64,000 nt of DNA from Candidatus Rhodoblastus alkanivorans (GTDB lineage: Bacteria; Pseudomonadota; Alphaproteobacteria; Rhizobiales; Beijerinckiaceae), in contig NZ_JAIVFP010000001.1 in the NCBI RefSeq assembly GCF_022760755.1, positions 3,204,001-3,268,000 on the forward strand. Reading direction: 5' to 3'. Made by a program: the position numbers and the translations under genes. Below the pieces are notes generated by a model, which had not been told where the DNA came from, made no database searches, and saw only the letters and a list, made by a program, of their open reading frames with translations. This document shows, one piece after another, positions 42,833-53,332 of this stretch. How positions within the stretch are numbered: the stretch's first letter is position 1; each line of letters begins with the position of its first letter.

Positions 42833-43372
42833 ATGAGAGTTTTTGCTCTGGCGGCGGCCTTGATCGCCCTGTTTGTCGCGCCCGCTTCGGCGCATGGACC
42901 CACGCGGCAGAAGGTTGTCGAACTCGTCTATATCAATCAGCCGGCCGATCAGGTCTGGGCGATCATCAAGGATTTTGACAGCCTCTCCAAATGGCACCCG
43001 ATGGTCGCCTCCAGCGTCGCCGACAAGGGCAATGAAGAGGGCTCCACCCGCAAGGTCGTGCTCAAAGCCCCGGGCAATCCGAGCTTCAACGAAGTGCTCG
43101 ACAAATATGACGCCGCCAAGCGCACCTATAAATACGAGATTCCGAAGGTCGATCCGAAGATCCTGCCCGTGAACGATTACGAGTCCTTCCTCACCGTGCT
43201 CGATGACGGCAAGGGCGGCTCGATCGTCGAATGGAAGGGCGCCTTCTACCGCGGCTATATGAACAACGACCCGCCGCCCAATCTGAACGACGCGGCTTCC
43301 GCCGCCGCCGTGCGCAAGGTCTATCGGGCGGGGCTCGACAATCTCAAGAAGATCGCCGAAGCCGAAAGGTGA
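42833..43372 (+). CDS. mxaD: MxaD-like SRPBCC protein
   Basis: A 179-residue exported protein (signal MRVFALAAALIALFVAPASA, mature start HGPTRQKVVE). The pattern PADQVWAIIKDFDSLSKWHPMV, DEYDAAKRTYKYEI-like VLDKYDAAKRTYKYEIPKV and VEWKGAFYRGYMNNDPPP closely recalls MxaD. That periplasmic protein is linked to methanol dehydrogenase and its cytochrome c partner in methylotrophs. GAGGGAG precedes the start. No other mxa or xox genes are in the window. It overlaps the following YVTN gene (GTGA), so the two are co-translated. Confidence 0.7.
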   Translation: MRVFALAAALIALFVAPASAHGPTRQKVVELVYINQPADQVWAIIKDFDSLSKWHPMVASSVADKGNEEGSTRKVVLKAPGNPSFNEVLDKYDAAKRTYKYEIPKVDPKILPVNDYESFLTVLDDGKGGSIVEWKGAFYRGYMNNDPPPNLNDAASAAAVRKVYRAGLDNLKKIAEAER

Positions 43373-44346
43373 TCGCGCGCCTCCTTGGAGGCGTCGGCCT
43401 CGTCCTGCTGACGGCGGGCGCCGTCCGGGCGGGGCCGCTCGCTTTCATCACCGACCAGGGCGCCAACGCCCTCTCGATTGTCGATCTCGCCCAAGGGCGC
43501 ACGGTCCAGAAGGTGAAGGTCGGGCAGAAACCGGCGGGCGTCGCTGTCGCCCCCGGCGCCGCGCGGGTCTATGTGACCAATCCCGAAGGGCGCAGCGTTT
43601 CCGTCGTCGAGCGCGAATCAGACGGCGCCTATCGCATGATCGCCAACATCCCCGTCGGTGAAGGGCCGCTGGGCGTCACGCTCGATCGAACCGGCGCGCG
43701 CCTGTTCGTCGCCGATTGGTACACCAACCGCGTCTACGCGATCGACACGAAAAAACTTGCCGTGACCGGGGAAATTCCGGTCGGCAAATCGCCGTCCGGC
43801 ATGGCCGTGAGTCCGGACGACCGCTGGCTCTATGTCGCCAATCGCGAGAGCGACACGATTTCCGTGGTCGATCTCGCCAGCCTCCACGCCGTGGCCGAAA
43901 TTCCGGTCGGCAAGTCGCCCTTCGGCGTAACCTATGACCCCAACGGACCCGACGGGCCGCGCATTCTCGTCGCCAATGTGAAATCCTTCGACGTGTCGGT
44001 GGTCGATCCCAAAACCCGGCGCGAGACGCGGCGGCTGAAGGTGCGGAAATATCCCTATGTCGCTGCCGTGACCCGGGACGGCTCGCGCATTTTCGTCACC
44101 AACCAGCACGACGACAGCGTTTCCGCCTTCGACGGCAGGACCTATGCGCCGCTCGGCGTCATCGACGCCTGCGGCTATCCGGAAGGATTACTGATCGCGC
44201 CCGACCAGAAATCGGCGGCGGCCGTGTGCTGGATGGAGGACAACATCACCGAGATCGACGTGAAGACGCTCAAAGTGACGAAAAAGATCTCCGTCGGCTC
44301 GAACCCGCGCGGCTTCGGCCAGTTCATCGCGCCGGACGCGAAGTGA
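43369..44346 (+). CDS. YVTN-family beta-propeller protein
   Basis: The 325-residue protein starts at GTG 43369, overlapping the previous stop. It has a signal-like N-terminus (about residues 1-21) and repeated propeller units such as ARVYVTNPEGRSVSVVE, RWLYVANRESDTISVVDLAS and SRIFVTNQHDDSVSAFDG, each followed by an IPVGKSP-type turn. YVTN propellers are exported and in methylotrophs occur with PQQ alcohol dehydrogenase systems. Pairing with an MxaD-like protein supports an accessory role in periplasmic alcohol oxidation, which is inferred. Confidence 0.82.
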   Translation: MIARLLGGVGLVLLTAGAVRAGPLAFITDQGANALSIVDLAQGRTVQKVKVGQKPAGVAVAPGAARVYVTNPEGRSVSVVERESDGAYRMIANIPVGEGPLGVTLDRTGARLFVADWYTNRVYAIDTKKLAVTGEIPVGKSPSGMAVSPDDRWLYVANRESDTISVVDLASLHAVAEIPVGKSPFGVTYDPNGPDGPRILVANVKSFDVSVVDPKTRRETRRLKVRKYPYVAAVTRDGSRIFVTNQHDDSVSAFDGRTYAPLGVIDACGYPEGLLIAPDQKSAAAVCWMEDNITEIDVKTLKVTKKISVGSNPRGFGQFIAPDAK

Positions 44347-44347
44347 T

Positions 44348-44737
44348 TCACCACATATCGAGCGCGATGCGGGCCTCTTCCGACATCCGGCTTTGATCCC
44401 ACGGCGGATCGAACACCATATTGACCTCGACCCCCGCGACGCCCGGCACGGCGGAGACGGCGTTCTGCACCCAGACCGGCATTTCGCCGGCCACCGGACA
44501 GCCCGGCGCGGTGAGCGTCATGTCGATGGTGACAAAGCGGCTCTCGTCGACATCGACGCGATAGATCAGACCGAGTTCGTATATGTCGGCCGGGATCTCC
44601 GGGTCGAAAACCGACTTCAGCGCCCCAATGATGCCATCGGTGAGCCGGTCGAGTTCATGCGGTGAAATGGCGTCCCGCACGGCGAAGGCGGGACGGTTCG
44701 GCTCAAGTTCGGCCTCAGGCTTGGCGTGCTCGTTCAT
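44348..44737 (-). CDS. sufT: SufT, Fe-S assembly protein (MIP18/DUF59)
   Basis: The 129-residue protein has a short variable N-terminus and the MIP18 domain: LTDGIIGALKSVFDPEIPADIYELGLIYRVDVD, TLTAPGCPVAGEMP (with the conserved Cys) and MVFDPPWDQSRMSEEARIALDMW. SufT helps mature Fe-S proteins. ATG 44737 is preferred over the upstream TTG that would overlap sufS. It is the last gene of the suf operon here. Confidence 0.9.
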   Translation of the reverse strand: MNEHAKPEAELEPNRPAFAVRDAISPHELDRLTDGIIGALKSVFDPEIPADIYELGLIYRVDVDESRFVTIDMTLTAPGCPVAGEMPVWVQNAVSAVPGVAGVEVNMVFDPPWDQSRMSEEARIALDMW

Positions 44738-44750
44738 CGCGACATTCCGT

Positions 44751-45992
44751 TCAGGCAAAGAGATGGGCGGCGCGGTCCAGCGCCGCGACGAGTGCGTCCG
44801 CTTCCGCGCGGGTGTTATAGAGCGCGAAGCTCGCCCGGCAGGTCGAAGTCACGCCGAAACGCGACAGCAAAGGCTGGGCGCAATGGGTGCCGGCGCGCAC
44901 GGCCACGCCGGAACGGTCGATCACCGTCGCGACGTCATGGGCATGCGCCCCCTTCATTTCGAAAGAGAAAATGGCGCCCTTGCCCGGCGCATGGCCGAAC
45001 AGCCGCAGATAAGGCAATTCGCCCAGGCGCTTTGCGGCATAGGCCGCGAGATCGGCCTCATGGGCGTCGATCGCGTCGCGGCCGATGCTTTCCATATAAT
45101 CGAGCGCGGCTCCGAGGCCCACCGCCTCGACGATCGGCGGCGTGCCGGCCTCGAATCTCTGTGGCGGGACGCCATAGGTGACATCGTCCAGCGTCACCGT
45201 CTCGATCATCTCGCCGCCGCCGGCGAAGGGCGGCAGCTTTTCCAGCCATTCCTTCTTGCCGTAAAGCGCGCCGATCCCGGTCGGGCCGTAAAGCTTGTGG
45301 CCGGTCACGACATAGAAATCGACGTCGAGATCCCGCACGTCCACGTCGCAGTGGACAGCGCCCTGCGAGCCGTCAATCAACACCGGAATCCCGCGCTCGT
45401 GGGCGAGGCGGACGATGTCCTTCACCGGCGTCACCGTGCCCAGCACATTGGACATATGGGTGAGCGCGACGATCTTGGTCCTGTCGCTCAGCGCCGCCGC
45501 GAATTTCTCCAGCGAGAACGAGCCGTCGTCCTCGACATCGACCCATTTCAGCTTCGCGCCCTTGCGCTCGCGCAGGAAATGCCAGGGCACGACATTGGAA
45601 TGGTGCTCCATGATCGAGAGCACGATTTCGTCGCCCTCGCCGATATGGGCGAGGCCATAGGACGAGGCGACGAGGTTCAGGGCCTCCGTCGCGCCGCGGG
45701 TGAAAATGATTTCCTCGGTCGAGCCCGCGTTGAGGAAGCCGCGCATTTTCTCGCGCGCCGCCTCGAACGCGTCAGTCGCGGCATTGGCGAGATAATGCAG
45801 GCCGCGATGGACATTGGCGTATTCATGTTCGAACACATGAACCATGCGCTCGATCACCGCGCGCGGCTTCTGCGCCGAAGCCGCATTGTCGAGATAGACC
45901 AGAGGCTTGCCATAGGGCCGTTCGGCGAGAATCGGAAAATCGGCGCGAATTTTCTCGATGTCATAGGGCACGATCCTGACCGGCTGGTTCAT
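44751..45992 (-). CDS. sufS: SufS cysteine desulfurase
   Basis: A 413-residue PLP enzyme of group II. The PLP-binding lysine is Lys233 in VVTGHKLYGPTG, and the catalytic cysteine is Cys385 in TSTCRASFALYNT. HHSNVVPWHFL and RAGTHCAQPLL are further conserved regions. It takes sulfur from cysteine for Fe-S clusters. The start overlaps the sufD stop by four bases. No SufE or SufU partner gene is in the window. Confidence 0.95.
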   Translation of the reverse strand: MNQPVRIVPYDIEKIRADFPILAERPYGKPLVYLDNAASAQKPRAVIERMVHVFEHEYANVHRGLHYLANAATDAFEAAREKMRGFLNAGSTEEIIFTRGATEALNLVASSYGLAHIGEGDEIVLSIMEHHSNVVPWHFLRERKGAKLKWVDVEDDGSFSLEKFAAALSDRTKIVALTHMSNVLGTVTPVKDIVRLAHERGIPVLIDGSQGAVHCDVDVRDLDVDFYVVTGHKLYGPTGIGALYGKKEWLEKLPPFAGGGEMIETVTLDDVTYGVPPQRFEAGTPPIVEAVGLGAALDYMESIGRDAIDAHEADLAAYAAKRLGELPYLRLFGHAPGKGAIFSFEMKGAHAHDVATVIDRSGVAVRAGTHCAQPLLSRFGVTSTCRASFALYNTRAEADALVAALDRAAHLFA

Positions 45993-47263
45993 GCGAAACC
46001 TCCCCCGGCAAGCAGACGCGCAAGATCGGCCGTGAGCAAATCGCGCAATTCCTCGTCGTCGAGAATGTCAAAAGCTTCGGCCGCGAAGGCCTCGACCAAT
46101 ATGGCCTGAGCCTCTTCGCGCGGAACGCCGCGCGACTCCATGTAAAAGAGCTGGCTGGCGTCGAGCCGCGCGCAGGCCGCGCCATGGCCGCAGGCGACGT
46201 CGTCGGCAAAGATTTCCAGCTCGGGCTTGGACGACATGGCGGCGTCGTCCGAGAGCAAAAGCCCACGGCACAACATCTTGCCGTCCGTCTTTTGCGCGTG
46301 CGGCGGGACGACGATCTTGCCCTGGAACACGCCATTCGATTGATCGGCGAGAACATATTTGAAGGTCTCGCGGCTGATGCAGGACGGCGCGTCATGGGTC
46401 AGCACAAGCGTGGTGTCGGCATGCTCCCGCCCGCGCAGCAGAGCAGCGCCCGCGAGATAAACTTCAGCGTTTTCGCCGGCGCAGGAAACGAACAGCTGAC
46501 GGCGCAGGAAGGGCGCGCCGCCGACGAAGGCGACCGCGCGCAGATGCGCCTCCGCCTCCAGCCGCGCGACGAAAGTCTGCACCTCGACCGCGGCGCCCTC
46601 TCGCGCGCGGCAGGCGTAGTCGAGCTCAGCGCCGCGGCCAAGCGACAGAAAGATCGCGCTGTCGCCAAAGCCCTCGCCGCCCTCGGCGCGCGTCTCCAGC
46701 ACCGAAGCGCGCGCGCCGTCGCCGAGCACGACAAAAAGCCGGCCATAGCGGCTGACCGCGCCCGTCGCGCCGCCGAGCGCGACCACCTCCAAAACCGCGT
46801 CCATCTGGACGTCGGGCGCGATCTCAAGCACGGCCCCGCCTTCGGCAAAGGCTGCGTTCAAGTCGAGCAAGGCGTCGTCGGCGTCCTCGGCGAGACGCTT
46901 GAGCACAGGATCGTTATCGGTCAGCGGACGAAGCGTGACGCCGCGCGTGAAGGAAAAATCGTCGGACAGTTCAGGAACGAAAAAGCCGTCCAAGGTCACG
47001 ATCCGAAGGCGATCGACCGGCGCGAGCTTTTCCTTCGCCCGTTCCAGCGCCACAGCGTCAGGCTTTTTCGCGCGCGGCGGGGCGGCGCGCAACCTGGCGC
47101 GCAGATCGGTGTAATGCCAGGCCTCGTTGCGGCGCGACGGCAGGCCAGCGCGGGCGAAACGCTCGAAGGCCGCCTTGCGCTCGCCGCCCGCCTGTTCGAG
47201 CGTGAAGCTCGCAAGCAGGTCCTGCTCGGCCTGGGTTGGATTTTGCAACAGGGCGCCCATCAT
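45989..47263 (-). CDS. sufD: SufD scaffold subunit
   Basis: The 424-residue protein has the SufB/SufD core, with long beta-helix segments (VDAVLEV-like QMDAVLEVVALGG, FKYVLADQSNGVFQGKIVVPPHAQKTDGKMLCRGLLLSDDA). It ends in the shared C-terminal region KPELEIFADDVACGHGAACARLDASQLFYMESRGV. It forms SufBC2D with SufB and SufC. Both ends overlap neighbours by four bases, indicating tight translational coupling. Confidence 0.93.
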   Translation of the reverse strand: MMGALLQNPTQAEQDLLASFTLEQAGGERKAAFERFARAGLPSRRNEAWHYTDLRARLRAAPPRAKKPDAVALERAKEKLAPVDRLRIVTLDGFFVPELSDDFSFTRGVTLRPLTDNDPVLKRLAEDADDALLDLNAAFAEGGAVLEIAPDVQMDAVLEVVALGGATGAVSRYGRLFVVLGDGARASVLETRAEGGEGFGDSAIFLSLGRGAELDYACRAREGAAVEVQTFVARLEAEAHLRAVAFVGGAPFLRRQLFVSCAGENAEVYLAGAALLRGREHADTTLVLTHDAPSCISRETFKYVLADQSNGVFQGKIVVPPHAQKTDGKMLCRGLLLSDDAAMSSKPELEIFADDVACGHGAACARLDASQLFYMESRGVPREEAQAILVEAFAAEAFDILDDEELRDLLTADLARLLAGGGFA

Positions 47264-48009
47264 GCGGCCTCTTCGGCATAATCGGCATAGCCGCTCTTTT
47301 CCAACTCCAGCGCCAGTTCCGGCCCGCCGCTTTTTACGATACGGCCGTGGGACATCACATGCACCGTGTCGGGCGCAATATAGTCGAGCAGGCGCTGGTA
47401 ATGGGTGATAACCAGCAGACCGCGCTCCTTCGAGCGCAAAGCGTTGACGCCCTCGGCGCAGACGCGCAGCGCGTCGATGTCGAGGCCGGAATCCATTTCG
47501 TCGAGAATGGCGAATTTCGGTTCAAGCAACGCCATCTGCAGGATTTCCATGCGCTTCTTCTCGCCGCCGGAAAAGCCAAGGTTCACCGGGCGCTTGAGCA
47601 TGTCCTGCGGAATATTGAGCTTCTTGGCCGCCTCGCGCACCTTTTTCATGAAATCGGGCGTCGAAAGCTCACCCTCCTCGCGCGCCTTGCGCTGAGCGTT
47701 GATCGCGGCCTTCAGAAAAGTCATGGTCGCGACGCCAGGAATTTCGAGCGGATATTGGAAGACGAGGAACAGGCCGAGCGCGGCGCGCTCGGCGGGCGTC
47801 TTGTCGAGCAGATCGACGCCATCGAGCCGGACCGCACCTTCGGTGACTTCGTAATTCGGGCGGCCGGCGACGACATAGGACAAGGTCGATTTGCCGGAGC
47901 CGTTCGGCCCCATGATCGCGGCGACCTCGCCATCCGCGACTTTGAGCGAAAGGCCGTCGATGATCTTCTTGCCGGCGACGGAAACGTGGAGATTTTCGAT
48001 TTCGAGCAT
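47260..48009 (-). CDS. sufC: SufC ATPase
   Basis: A 249-residue ABC ATPase starting MLEIENLHVSVAGKKIIDGLSL, with Walker A GPNGSGKSTL, a signature LGFSGGEKKRMEILQMALLEP and Walker B AILDEMDSGLDIDAL. It powers the SufBCD scaffold. ATG 48009 gives the normal SufC start. Confidence 0.95.
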   Translation of the reverse strand: MLEIENLHVSVAGKKIIDGLSLKVADGEVAAIMGPNGSGKSTLSYVVAGRPNYEVTEGAVRLDGVDLLDKTPAERAALGLFLVFQYPLEIPGVATMTFLKAAINAQRKAREEGELSTPDFMKKVREAAKKLNIPQDMLKRPVNLGFSGGEKKRMEILQMALLEPKFAILDEMDSGLDIDALRVCAEGVNALRSKERGLLVITHYQRLLDYIAPDTVHVMSHGRIVKSGGPELALELEKSGYADYAEEAA

Positions 48010-48051
48010 GATGGAACCTTGAACAAGCAGGACGCGAGAGCAGCGGCGCAA

Positions 48052-49533
<1,482 letters not shown>

Positions 49534-49596
49534 CGAGTTTCTCCTCACCTAACGCGGGTTCAAGGCCCGCTGGTTGAGTTTATGTGTCCAAGCGGA

Positions 49597-50730
49597 TCAG
49601 CTCCGGAGCCTTCGCCGCATTCGCTCATGCACTTTAGCGAATATTTCAAGAAAACGCACGCCCTCTTCTGTCGTGGAATCCCAGCCGAGGCTGATGCGCA
49701 GGGCGGAGCGCGCGAGATCTGGCGAAACGCCCATGGCGGCCAGCACATGGGAGGGCGCCACTTTGCCCGAGGAGCAAGCCGAGCCGGACGACAGAGCCAC
49801 GCCTTCGACATCGAAAGCCGCAACCATTGTCTCGGCGGCGAGCCCCGGAAGGGCGAAAGCCAGACTATTGGCGACGCGCGCCGCCTCTTGTCCGAATATG
49901 GCAGCTTCGGGCGCGATTTCCAGCACGCCCGCCTGCAAAAAGTCGCGCAATTGCACAAGCCGCATCGTTTCTGCCTCGCGCTGCGCTTCGGCTTCCTGGA
50001 GCGCCGCCGCGAAGCCGGCTACCGCCGCGACATTTTCCGTGCCGCCGCGAAAAGACCGCTCCTGTCCGCCGCCACGAATGAAAGCCGGCGTCGGCATCAG
50101 ATCACGCCGGGCAAAAGCAAGCGCACCCGCGCCCTTCGGCCCGCCGAGCTTATGGCTGGAGAGAAACAGGATGTCGGCGCCGGTCGCGGCGAAAGAGCAG
50201 GGAATGCGCGAGAAAGCCTGAACCGCGTCGCAGACGAGCGTCCCGCCTGCCGCATGGACGATTGCGGCCGCTTCCGCGACCGGCTGGACGACGCCGGTCT
50301 CGTTGTTCACCGCCTGTAATGCCAGCACGGCGCGGGCGCCGGGCGCCTCGGCCAGGCAGGCGTGCAAATCTTCGAGATCGAGCCTGCCCTGCGGATTGAG
50401 GCGCACGGACGCGACCGCCTCGGCCGGGAAAGAATGGCCGCTCTGGACACAAACGTGCTCGCCCGCTCCGATCAGCAGCCGCTCGCCCTCGCGCGGCCGC
50501 AGTGCCGTCGCCGCCGCCTCGGTCGCGCCGGAGACGAAAATCACCTGGTCGGTCCGCGTCCCGAGCGCCCTGGCGGTCGCGACGCGCGCGGTCTCGACCA
50601 TTGCGCGGGCGGCGCGGCCTTCGGCGTGAACGCTCGACGCATTGCCCGCGTCAAGCGCCCCGACTAAGGCGTCCCGGGCGGCGGGGCGCAAAGGCGCGGT
50701 GGCGTTATAGTCGAAATAGATGCGGCTCAT
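49597..50730 (-). CDS. Second cysteine desulfurase (NifS/IscS-like)
   Basis: A 377-residue group I-type enzyme with the PLP lysine Lys194 in FLSSHKLGGPKGAG and the catalytic cysteine Cys319 in LSSGSACSSGKVAPSH. It lies 63 bases upstream of sufB on the same strand, a common alphaproteobacterial order. It may supply sulfur for Fe-S clusters or tRNA thiolation alongside SufS. An Rrf2/IscR-type regulator that often precedes it is absent here. Confidence 0.9.
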   Translation of the reverse strand: MSRIYFDYNATAPLRPAARDALVGALDAGNASSVHAEGRAARAMVETARVATARALGTRTDQVIFVSGATEAAATALRPREGERLLIGAGEHVCVQSGHSFPAEAVASVRLNPQGRLDLEDLHACLAEAPGARAVLALQAVNNETGVVQPVAEAAAIVHAAGGTLVCDAVQAFSRIPCSFAATGADILFLSSHKLGGPKGAGALAFARRDLMPTPAFIRGGGQERSFRGGTENVAAVAGFAAALQEAEAQREAETMRLVQLRDFLQAGVLEIAPEAAIFGQEAARVANSLAFALPGLAAETMVAAFDVEGVALSSGSACSSGKVAPSHVLAAMGVSPDLARSALRISLGWDSTTEEGVRFLEIFAKVHERMRRRLRS

Positions 50731-50889
50731 CGGATCGATGTTTCATCCCGCGAGCCCGCCTTATCGCGCGGCGAACGTGGCGCTTCAACTGGATTCGACA
50801 GCGATGGGACACGATAGTGCAACTGGCGCTCGATTTGGCCTGATTGCAATCAGGCCTGCGGCCGCCGCGCCGAGTTCGGCGCTCGCAAA

Positions 50890-51132
50890 TTATCCCTGCT
50901 GGTGGAAAAACACCCAGCCGACGCCTCGACCTATCGATTCGCGGATCATCCGGACCAGCGTGATCGCAGACATTTCCTCGCCCAAAGCGAGATGCCAAAG
51001 CACCGTGGCGACGTAGCCCAGGACGATGATCATAAAAGCTGTGCGCACGATGAAAACGACGGACGCCACGAAATCTCTTTTCGTGCGCAGCGACCTTCTC
51101 TGATCTTCGAACTCCATAAGGAAACGGCCCAT
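50890..51132 (-). CDS. Small single-helix membrane protein, function unknown
   Basis: An 80-residue frame starting MGRFLMEFEDQRRSLRTKRDFVAS, with one or two hydrophobic segments (VVFIVRTAFMIIVLGYVATVLWHLALG). The ATG at 51132 follows an AGGAGAG site; a longer frame reaches 51213. No family is recognised. It stands alone between the desulfurase and bluB genes; the remaining gap to 51330 is AT-rich with nothing visible. Confidence 0.55.
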   Translation of the reverse strand: MGRFLMEFEDQRRSLRTKRDFVASVVFIVRTAFMIIVLGYVATVLWHLALGEEMSAITLVRMIRESIGRGVGWVFFHQQG

Positions 51133-51330
51133 CGCTTCTCTCCTGAAAATGAGATGCCGTGACCCAACGCTTTTCAGTGTAGCGTGACCAAATACGACGA
51201 ATATATTTGCCAACTATCCCATGAAACTCAAGCTACCCTTTCGTCAGTTTAATTTTACGATGAATCAGCAATCAGTATAGTTACTATAATTGTATTAAAT
51301 TACTAAACGTCATTCTTGCGAATAACACGA

Positions 51331-51972
51331 TCAGACCGTCACGATCTTCTGTCCTGCATCCGTGCGCGCCTGCCAACCGCTGCGGACGAGTTCGGGATCG
51401 ACATGCTCTTCTTCCGGCCACCCGATGCAAAGAAAGGCGATCAACTTGTAGCTCGCCGGAGCGTTCAGCGCGGCGGCGACCCGTGCGGGATCGAGGATCG
51501 AGACCCAGCCGAGGCCCAGTCCCGCCGCGCGCGCCGCGAGCCACAGGCCGGAGATCATGCAGACCACCGAATAATCGAGCATCTCCGGCATGGTGCGCGT
51601 GCCGAGCCCATGGCCCTGTTCGGTGGCGTGATCGCAAAAGACCGCAAGCTGGACCGGCGCAGCGTCGAGGCCGGCAAGCTTGAGCCGCGCGTAAAGCGCG
51701 GCGCGGTCGTCGCTCTGCGCCGCCAGCGCCTCCGCGTTGCAGTCCAGGAAATTGCGCCGGATTTCGCCGCGCTTGTCGGCGCTTTGGACCCGGATGATGC
51801 GCCAGGGCTGGCTGTTGCCGACCGAAGGCGAAATCTGCGCGAGATCGAACAACGCGGCGAGCAGGGCCTCGGGCACGGGATCGGCGCGAAAGCGGCGCAC
51901 GTCGCGCCGCCAGCGCATCAACTCGGCGAGCTCCTCCTGGAAACGGGCGTCGAAGACTGGATTTTCCGTCAT
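51331..51972 (-). CDS. bluB: BluB, 5,6-dimethylbenzimidazole synthase
   Basis: The 213-residue flavin-destructase has a nitroreductase fold with the BluB-type sequence RRDVRRFRADPVPEALLAALFDLAQISPSVGNSQPWRIIRV, CDHATEQGHGLGTRTMPEMLDYSVVCMISGLWLAARAAGLGLGWVSIL and IGWPEEEHVDPEL. It cleaves reduced FMN with oxygen to make the lower ligand of vitamin B12. The start overlaps the cobB stop by four bases. Confidence 0.92.
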   Translation of the reverse strand: MTENPVFDARFQEELAELMRWRRDVRRFRADPVPEALLAALFDLAQISPSVGNSQPWRIIRVQSADKRGEIRRNFLDCNAEALAAQSDDRAALYARLKLAGLDAAPVQLAVFCDHATEQGHGLGTRTMPEMLDYSVVCMISGLWLAARAAGLGLGWVSILDPARVAAALNAPASYKLIAFLCIGWPEEEHVDPELVRSGWQARTDAGQKIVTV

Positions 51973-53285
51973 GATGAGACCTCCGCGACGCAATGGAAAA
52001 AGCCGCCCGTCACGAGCCCCCGCCGCGATCCGGCCGGCGCCGGCTGAGCCCCATAGGCGTCCGCGGCCATCGCCATCGGCGCGTCTTCGCCCTGAGCGAC
52101 AATGCTGGCGTAATGAAACTCGTGGCCACGAAACCTTTGCCCTTTCCGGCCCAGAAGGCAATCTTCCACAAGCGTCGCGTCGCGATAGCCAAGCGCCATC
52201 TTGCGCTTCGCGAAAGAGGTCCGCACCGAAAGCAGTCCGGCCATGGGATGAAGGATCCCTCCGGCGTCCGTGAGGCTCTCGCCGAGAACCATATAGCCGC
52301 CGCATTCGCCGTGAACAGGCTTCACGCTCGCGAAAGTTCTGAGCCCATCGAGGAAGCGGGCGTTGGCCGCGAGCCTCCCGGCGTGAAGCTCCGGATAGCC
52401 GCCCGGCAACCAGACGCAATCGGCGGCGCGCGGCGGCGGCTCGTCGGCGAGTGGCGAAAAGAACAGAAATTCCGCCCCACGCCAGCGCCACCCCGCGAGA
52501 ATATGGGGATAAAGGAAGGAAAAAGCCTCGTCGCGGGCGATGGCTATTTTTTGCGCCGGCGGCGTGAGCGCCACGGCCGCCCGCGCCGGCAGGTCAAGGC
52601 GCGCGGCGATTTCGAGCAAAGCGTCGAGATCGACGTGATTTTCGACGAAATTGGCGAGCGAATCGAGTTTTTTCTCCAATTCCGCCGTTTCCGAGGCCTG
52701 CACCAGCCCGAGATGGCGCTCCGGCAGCGAGACGTCCTTGCATTTCGGCATGGATCCGATCAGCCTCAGGCCGGCCGCCGCGACCCCGGCGCGCGCCAAG
52801 GCCAGATGGCGCGGGCTGGCGATATTGTTCAGGACCACGCCTGCGATGCGCAGGCGCGGATCGAAAGCCGAAAATCCCCTGGCGACCGCGCCGGCCGATT
52901 GCGCCTGCCCCGAGGCGTCGAGCACCAGCAGGACCGGCAGCCCAAGCGCGGCGGCGACATCTGCGGAAGCGCCGGAACGGCCCATCGGCGCCGGGACGCC
53001 GTCGAACAGGCCCATCGAGGCCTCGGCCAGCAGCAGGTCGGCGCCCGCCGCCGCCTGTCCGGCCAAAGCCGCGACGAGGCCGGGCTCCATGGCCCAGCTA
53101 TCGAGATTGAAACTGTCGCGCCCGACCGCCGCGCGATGGAAGGCCGGATCGATATAGTCCGGCCCCGATTTGACGCCCGCGACCGCCACCCCGCGCTGGC
53201 GCAGGGCGCGCATCGCGCCGAGCGTCAATGTGGTCTTGCCGGAGCCGGAGCGCGGCGCGGCGATGAGCAGGCCCTTCGCGCTCAT
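51969..53285 (-). CDS. cobB: CobB, (hydrogeno)cobyrinate a,c-diamide synthase
   Basis: A 438-residue enzyme with an N-terminal ATP-binding P-loop (LLIAAPRSGSGKTTLTLGAMRAL) and a C-terminal glutamine amidotransferase domain (YPELHAGRLAANARFLDGL, HGECGGYMVLGESL with the catalytic Cys). It amidates side chains a and c of the corrin ring. ATG 53285 is chosen over 53327 for overlap and alignment reasons. It is divergent from cbiD, with 47 bases between starts. Confidence 0.92.
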   Translation of the reverse strand: MSAKGLLIAAPRSGSGKTTLTLGAMRALRQRGVAVAGVKSGPDYIDPAFHRAAVGRDSFNLDSWAMEPGLVAALAGQAAAGADLLLAEASMGLFDGVPAPMGRSGASADVAAALGLPVLLVLDASGQAQSAGAVARGFSAFDPRLRIAGVVLNNIASPRHLALARAGVAAAGLRLIGSMPKCKDVSLPERHLGLVQASETAELEKKLDSLANFVENHVDLDALLEIAARLDLPARAAVALTPPAQKIAIARDEAFSFLYPHILAGWRWRGAEFLFFSPLADEPPPRAADCVWLPGGYPELHAGRLAANARFLDGLRTFASVKPVHGECGGYMVLGESLTDAGGILHPMAGLLSVRTSFAKRKMALGYRDATLVEDCLLGRKGQRFRGHEFHYASIVAQGEDAPMAMAADAYGAQPAPAGSRRGLVTGGFFHCVAEVSS

Positions 53286-53332
53286 GGCAAAAAATCCTTT
53301 TGCATGGCCGGACGGCCGCGGTAGCACAGGCC

